This document shows positions 6,482-9,288 of a stretch of 9,288 bases of DNA, piece after piece. This stretch comes from Thermoanaerobaculia bacterium (GTDB taxonomy: Bacteria > Acidobacteriota > Thermoanaerobaculia > Multivoradales > UBA5704): NCBI GenBank assembly GCA_025937035.1, contig JAICSG010000107.1, forward strand, positions 1 through 9,288. Direction: 5' to 3'. A program made the position numbers and the translations under genes. Under the pieces are notes generated by a model, which worked only from the letters and a program-made list of their open reading frames with translations, was not told the origin of the DNA and did not search any database. Positions within the stretch are counted from its first letter, which is position 1, and every line of letters starts with the position of its first letter.

Positions 6482-6682
6482 ATGACTGATGACGTTGGAG
6501 AAAACCGGATTCGCGGGGCGTTGAGCGAAGCGATCGAATCCAATTCTCTGAATCGTCCGGGCGCCGCGTGGAGCCCGGCCCGCGCGGGCAATCGCGGCTC
6601 GGCCCCCAACGGGCGCGGCTCGTCCCGGAATTCTTGCGATTCACCCCACGATGATCAGAATTTTGGAATTCCGGGCGGTTGA
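6482..6682 (+). CDS. Doubtful 66-residue hypothetical protein
   Basis: An ATG at 6482 lies 4 bp behind GGAGGAG (6471-6477), one of the best ribosome binding sites in the window, and opens 66 codons. The product is rich in Gly, Ser, Asn, Arg and Pro, with one Cys and no hydrophobic segment; it looks disordered and I do not recognise it. Codons at both ends use many A/T third bases (GAT, AAT, TCT, TTT), unlike the neighbouring genes, which argues against an old resident gene. The 3' half contains the inverted repeat at 6624-6675. It may be a real small protein, a leader, or chance in a regulatory spacer. Non-coding is somewhat more likely in my view. Confidence 0.25.
   Translation: MTDDVGENRIRGALSEAIESNSLNRPGAAWSPARAGNRGSAPNGRGSSRNSCDSPHDDQNFGIPGG
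6624..6675. repeat. 10-bp perfect inverted repeat around EcoRI-like centres
   Basis: CCCGGAATTC at 6624-6633 is exactly mirrored by GAATTCCGGG at 6666-6675, with 32 bases between. The arms are long for chance in a spacer of this size. It could be a hairpin in RNA or a pair of operator half-sites. It lies about 140 bp upstream of queD and about 300 bp upstream of the receptor start. No T-tract follows on either side, so an intrinsic terminator is unlikely. Confidence 0.45.
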
Positions 6683-6805
6683 TTCGAAAGTTTGAAGAGA
6701 TTTTGGCGGAAAAGGTTTCCAAAGTGTCCTCGCCGGATGTCGCCGGTGTCCTCCGGGGGGAACGGTGCCGCCCTCTTGACTCTCCCCACCCCCTGGCGGG
6801 ACGAT

Positions 6806-6809
6806 GAGG
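6806..6809 (+). promoter_or_regulatory. queD: Ribosome binding site that decides the queD start
   Basis: GAGG lies 6 bp before the ATG at 6816, whereas the in-frame ATG at 6804 has only a weak GGCGGGA in front. Homologues also begin close to the second Met (compare the Escherichia coli QueD start, with LFKDFTFEAAH). The start at 6816 is therefore preferred. Confidence 0.55.
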
Positions 6810-6815
6810 CGGGCC

Positions 6816-7187
6816 ATGCACACGATCTTCAAGGACTTCCCCTTCTCCGCCGCGCACGCCATCCGGGGGCACACCCGCGGCTGCCAGAACCTGCACGGGC
6901 ACAACTACCGGGTGCGGGTCCACCTCCGGGCGAGCCAGCTCGACCCCCTGGGCATGGTGCTCGACTTCGCCGACCTCAAGGCGATGATGCAGGAGATCGT
7001 CGGCCCCTTCGACCATCAGGTGATCAACGAGATCCCGCCGTTCGACGAGCGGAACACCACCGCCGAGCTCCTCTCCCAGTACGTCTTCGAGGAGATCGAG
7101 ACGCGGCTGGCCGGGCAGGAGCGGGTGCGGGTGGTCCGGGTCGAGGTCTGGGAGACCGAAACCTCCTGCGCCGTCTACGAGCGGTGA
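6816..7187 (+). CDS. queD: 6-carboxy-5,6,7,8-tetrahydropterin synthase (QueD / PTPS family)
   Basis: The 123-residue cytosolic enzyme converts 7,8-dihydroneopterin triphosphate to 6-carboxytetrahydropterin, the second step of the route to preQ0 and queuosine. Visible signatures are IFKDFPFSAAH with zinc ligand His14, CQNLHGH with catalytic Cys23 and zinc ligands His27 and His29, LDFADLK at 49-55, FDHQVIN with Asp66 and His67, and a C-terminal WETETS with Glu113. The spacing C-x3-H-x-H and the lone catalytic Cys match QueD, as opposed to the folate-pathway PTPS-III type, which replaces Cys with Glu. Length is normal (about 120). No other que genes are in the window, so the pathway must be completed elsewhere. 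An ATG at 6804 would add four residues. It is followed after 93 bp by the efflux operon, probably a separate unit. Confidence 0.92.
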   Translation: MHTIFKDFPFSAAHAIRGHTRGCQNLHGHNYRVRVHLRASQLDPLGMVLDFADLKAMMQEIVGPFDHQVINEIPPFDERNTTAELLSQYVFEEIETRLAGQERVRVVRVEVWETETSCAVYER

Positions 7188-7280
7188 CGGCGGCCCGCCC
7201 CCCGATCGGATAGAATCCCCCAGAGGTCCATCTCGGAAACGTTCTGGGTGCAATCGACATAGTTCCTGGAGGAAAGTGGA

Positions 7281-8522
7281 ATGGCTGCTGAGAAGCCCTC
7301 GCTGGAGGGGCTGCGCATCGACCGCTCGGAGAGCGTGGAGGAGGGGGGCCGGGGACGGCTGTGGATCGCGCTCGCGATCGTGGTGGTGCTCGTCCTGGCC
7401 GTGTGGGGGTGGCTCGCCCGGCCGCGCGCGCCACAGGTGCGGGTGGCCACGGCGCAGGCCAGGACCGGCGGCGCGGCCGCGGCCGGGACGGTGCTCAACG
7501 CCTCGGGCTATGTCACCGCCCGGCGGCAGGCCACGGTCTCCTCGAAGATCACCGGCAAGGTGGTGGACGTGCTGGTCGAGGAGGGGATGGAGATCCACGA
7601 GGGGCAGGTGCTGGCCCATCTCGACGACTCGATCCCCAGGAAGGAGCTGGCGCTCGCCGAGGCCCAGCTCGCCTCGCAACGCCGCGCGCTGGCCGAGAAC
7701 GAGGTGCGGCTGCGGCAGGCCAAGCTCAACCAGGACCGCATGCGCCGGCTCCATAAGGAAGGGGTCACCACCCAGGCCGACCAGGACACCGCCGATGCCG
7801 ACGTCGACGCCCTGATGGCCCGGCTCGCTCTCGGGCGCCAGGACGTCGAGGTGTCCGAGCGCCAGATCGCCCTGCGGCGGCAAGACTTGGACGATACGGT
7901 CATACGCGCCCCGTTCTCCGGGGTCGCCGTGAGCAAGGACGCCCAGCCGGGCGAGATGATCTCGCCGGTCTCGGCCGGCGGCGGCTTCACCCGCACGGGC
8001 ATCTGCACACTGGTGGACATGAAGTCGCTGGAGATCGAGGTGGACGTCAACGAGAGCTACATCCACCGGGTGCAGCCGGGCCAGAAAGTGATCGCCACCC
8101 TCGACGCCTATCCGGACTGGCAGATCCCGGCGCACGTGATCATGCCGGTGCCCACGGCCGACCGCCAGAAGGCGACGGTGAAGGTGCGGCTCGGCTTCGA
8201 GCAGCTCGATCCGCGCATCCTGCCGGACATGGGGGTGAAGGTCGCCTTCCTGGGCGACGAGAAGGCCGGAGGCGCCGTGTCCGGCAAGCCGGTGGTGACG
8301 GTCCCCCGCGCCGCCGTGCGCAAGGACGGCGACCGCGACGTGGTCTTCGTGGTCCAGGGGGACAAGGTCGAGCGGCGGGCGGTCGGCCTGGCCTCAGGAT
8401 CGGGGGAGGAGGCGGTGGTCACCTCCGGCCTCGCCTCGGGCGAGCAGGTGGTGGTCGAAGGGCCGGCGGACTTGAAGGACGGAGCCACGGTCTCCATCCA
8501 GACTTCGGAATCGAGGAGGTAG
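7281..8522 (+). CDS. MacA-like periplasmic adaptor of an ABC efflux pump (HlyD/RND-adaptor family)
   Basis: The 413-residue membrane-fusion protein should link an inner-membrane ABC transporter to an outer-membrane channel. It has a cytosolic N-terminus (1-26), one membrane span (about 27-46), and a first lipoyl half-motif (about 84-115; VSSKITGKVVDVLVEEGMEI). A coiled-coil hairpin rich in Ala, Leu, Arg, Glu and Gln follows (about 119-205), then the second lipoyl half (DTVIRAPFSGVAV, 205-217), a beta-barrel (about 245-325) and a membrane-proximal domain (about 338-410). The ATG at 7281 follows GGAGGA (7268-7273) at 7 bp. The stop is 2 bp before the ATPase start, which marks an operon. Adaptors of RND pumps look alike; the ABC ATPase and permease next to it decide for the MacAB type. 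The transported substrate is unknown. Confidence 0.9.
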   Translation: MAAEKPSLEGLRIDRSESVEEGGRGRLWIALAIVVVLVLAVWGWLARPRAPQVRVATAQARTGGAAAAGTVLNASGYVTARRQATVSSKITGKVVDVLVEEGMEIHEGQVLAHLDDSIPRKELALAEAQLASQRRALAENEVRLRQAKLNQDRMRRLHKEGVTTQADQDTADADVDALMARLALGRQDVEVSERQIALRRQDLDDTVIRAPFSGVAVSKDAQPGEMISPVSAGGGFTRTGICTLVDMKSLEIEVDVNESYIHRVQPGQKVIATLDAYPDWQIPAHVIMPVPTADRQKATVKVRLGFEQLDPRILPDMGVKVAFLGDEKAGGAVSGKPVVTVPRAAVRKDGDRDVVFVVQGDKVERRAVGLASGSGEEAVVTSGLASGEQVVVEGPADLKDGATVSIQTSESRR

Positions 8523-8524
8523 CG

Positions 8525-9220
8525 ATGGCGTTCGACGGCAATGTGGTACGGGTCCAGAACCTCCATAAGGAATACCGCCGCGGCAGCGAGCGGGTCGACG
8601 TCCTGCAGGGCATCAATCTGGAGATCCCCCAGGGTGATTTCCTCGCCCTGATGGGCCCTTCCGGCTCCGGCAAGACGACGCTGCTCAACCTGATCGGCGG
8701 GCTCGACCGGCCGACCTCGGGGGCGGTCGAGGTCGCGGGCGAGCCCATCAGCCGGCTCTCCGACGGCCAGCTCGCCAGATGGCGGGCGCGCCACATCGGC
8801 TTCGTCTTCCAGTTCTACAACCTCCTCCCGGTGCTGACCGCCGAGAAGAACGTCGAGCTCCCCCTGCTGCTGACCAGGCTCTCGGCGGCCCAGCGCCGGC
8901 AGCACGTGGCGACGGCGCTGGCGGTGGTGGGTCTCGCCGACCGCGCCCGGCACTATCCGCGGCAGCTCTCCGGCGGCCAGGAGCAGCGGGTGGGCATCGC
9001 GCGGGCGATCGTCACCGATCCCACCCTGCTGCTCTGCGACGAGCCCACGGGGGACCTCGACCGCAAGTCGGGCGACGAGATCCTCGATCTCCTCCAGGCG
9101 CTCAACCGCGACCACGGCAAGACGATCATCATGGTCACCCACGACCCCCACGCCGCGGCCCGCGCCCGCCGCACCCTCCATCTGGACAAGGGCAATCTCG
9201 TCACGGAGATGGCGGCATGA
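8525..9220 (+). CDS. ABC transporter ATPase of MacB/LolD type
   Basis: The 231-residue cytosolic ATPase has all motifs: Walker A GPSGSGKT (44-51), Q-loop Gln96 in FVFQFYNLLP, signature LSGGQ (148-152), Walker B LLLCDEP with Asp172 and catalytic Glu173, D-loop GDLD (176-179) and switch His206 in VTHD. FVFQ with the following FYNLLPVLTA, and GGQEQRVGIARA, are typical of the MacB/LolD/FtsE branch, which powers mechanotransmission exporters. The ATG at 8525 lies behind GAGGAGGT at the end of the adaptor gene. The stop overlaps the ATG of the permease (ATGA, 9217-9220), so the three genes are translationally coupled. ATPase and permease are separate genes here, unlike the fused MacB of Escherichia coli. 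Substrate unknown. Confidence 0.95.
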   Translation: MAFDGNVVRVQNLHKEYRRGSERVDVLQGINLEIPQGDFLALMGPSGSGKTTLLNLIGGLDRPTSGAVEVAGEPISRLSDGQLARWRARHIGFVFQFYNLLPVLTAEKNVELPLLLTRLSAAQRRQHVATALAVVGLADRARHYPRQLSGGQEQRVGIARAIVTDPTLLLCDEPTGDLDRKSGDEILDLLQALNRDHGKTIIMVTHDPHAAARARRTLHLDKGNLVTEMAA

Positions 9221-9288
9221 GATTCCTCTATCTGATCTGGAAGAACCTCTGGCGCCGGAAGCTGCGCACCCTGCTGACGGTCTTCTCG
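9217..9288 (+). CDS. FtsX/MacB-type ABC permease, N-terminal fragment (cut by window end)
   Basis: The frame opens with an ATG overlapping the ATPase stop and stays open to the window edge, giving 24 residues. MRFLYLIWKNLWRRKLRTLLT is the typical start of MacB/FtsX-like permeases: a short amphipathic helix, a basic RRKLRT patch, then the first membrane helix. It should be the membrane partner of the preceding ATPase and adaptor. Only position, overlap and this start support the call; the large periplasmic domain lies outside the window. Confidence 0.8.
   Translation, partial: MRFLYLIWKNLWRRKLRTLLTVFS

Larger units (their letters stand above)
6324..6815. other. Gene-poor spacer between divergent receptor and queD genes
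   Basis: About 490 bp separate the receptor start and the queD start, which point away from each other, so promoters for both should lie here. I find no convincing -35/-10 pair on either strand. The spacer contains the receptor's ribosome binding site (AAGGAGG, minus strand, 6333-6339), a 66-codon ORF with a strong ribosome binding site (6482-6682), a 10-bp perfect inverted repeat (6624/6675), a small GGAAA/TTTCC palindrome (6708-6720), and an 8-bp direct repeat GTGTCCTC (6724 and 6746, one 22-bp step apart). The part around 6630-6720 is clearly richer in A+T than the genes. I recognise no riboswitch, tRNA or mobile element. Confidence 0.6.

Noticed and set aside
6680..6815. preQ1 riboswitch upstream of queD
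   Set aside because: No short stem followed by an A-rich tail is seen; the leader is GC-rich near the start codon and lacks the aptamer core.
1..7187. EVE-domain protein plus QueD as part of a DNA 7-deazaguanine modification or defence locus
   Set aside because: The two genes are more than 6 kb apart with unrelated genes between, and no DpdA-like transglycosylase, helicase or nuclease is present. QueD is explained by tRNA queuosine synthesis.
7188..7280. Promoter for the efflux operon around TAGAAT (7211-7216)
   Set aside because: No -35-like box lies 15-19 bp upstream, so the single box is not enough.
6423..8135. Minus-strand open frame of 570 codons
   Set aside because: It runs antisense through queD and the adaptor gene, both of which have clear family motifs; its His/Arg/Pro/Gly-rich product is a shadow.

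Overview
The window is GC-rich, densely coding bacterial DNA with a Gram-negative (diderm) gene set: a large carboxypeptidase-regulatory/TonB-dependent outer-membrane receptor, a MacAB-type efflux operon and a secreted cysteine-rich enzyme. The Oar-like receptor, a LytTR regulator with no receiver domain and the GC-rich intergenic palindromes are what one expects from Acidobacteriota (possibly Thermoanaerobaculia) or a similar environmental lineage. This placement is an inference from gene content, because no rRNA or marker gene is present.

Left part (1-2718, all + strand). The window opens in the C-terminal end of an EVE-domain protein. Its stop codon overlaps the start of a small CPXCG zinc-ribbon protein, which is followed by a 28-residue single-span membrane peptide with a good ribosome binding site. 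Then comes a secreted delta-class carbonic anhydrase-like protein behind its own likely promoter. Directly after it lies a 60-bp decayed copy of the middle of the CPXCG gene. A membrane-anchored SGNH/GDSL hydrolase starts 105 bp beyond that copy.

Middle part (2719-6323, genes on the - strand). A short convergent spacer holds a REP-like palindrome. Then come a stand-alone LytTR DNA-binding protein and, upstream of it on the same strand, a 986-residue TonB-dependent receptor. A strong intrinsic terminator separates the two, so they are probably transcribed separately.

Right part (6324-9288, + strand). About 490 bp without a confident gene holds a doubtful 66-codon ORF and a 10-bp perfect inverted repeat. 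It is followed by queD (queuosine precursor synthesis) and then a tight operon: MacA-like periplasmic adaptor, MacB/LolD-type ABC ATPase, and the first 24 codons of an FtsX/MacB-type permease cut by the window edge. Adaptor, ATPase and permease together would form a tripartite ABC exporter. No TolC-like channel is in view.

I see no defence system, CRISPR array, transposase, integrase, tRNA or rRNA. Most genes belong to known families. The points worth a second look are small: the duplicated CPXCG fragment, the altered metal-site motif of the carbonic anhydrase-like protein, the possibly frameshifted membrane micro-protein, and the unexplained spacer upstream of queD and the receptor.
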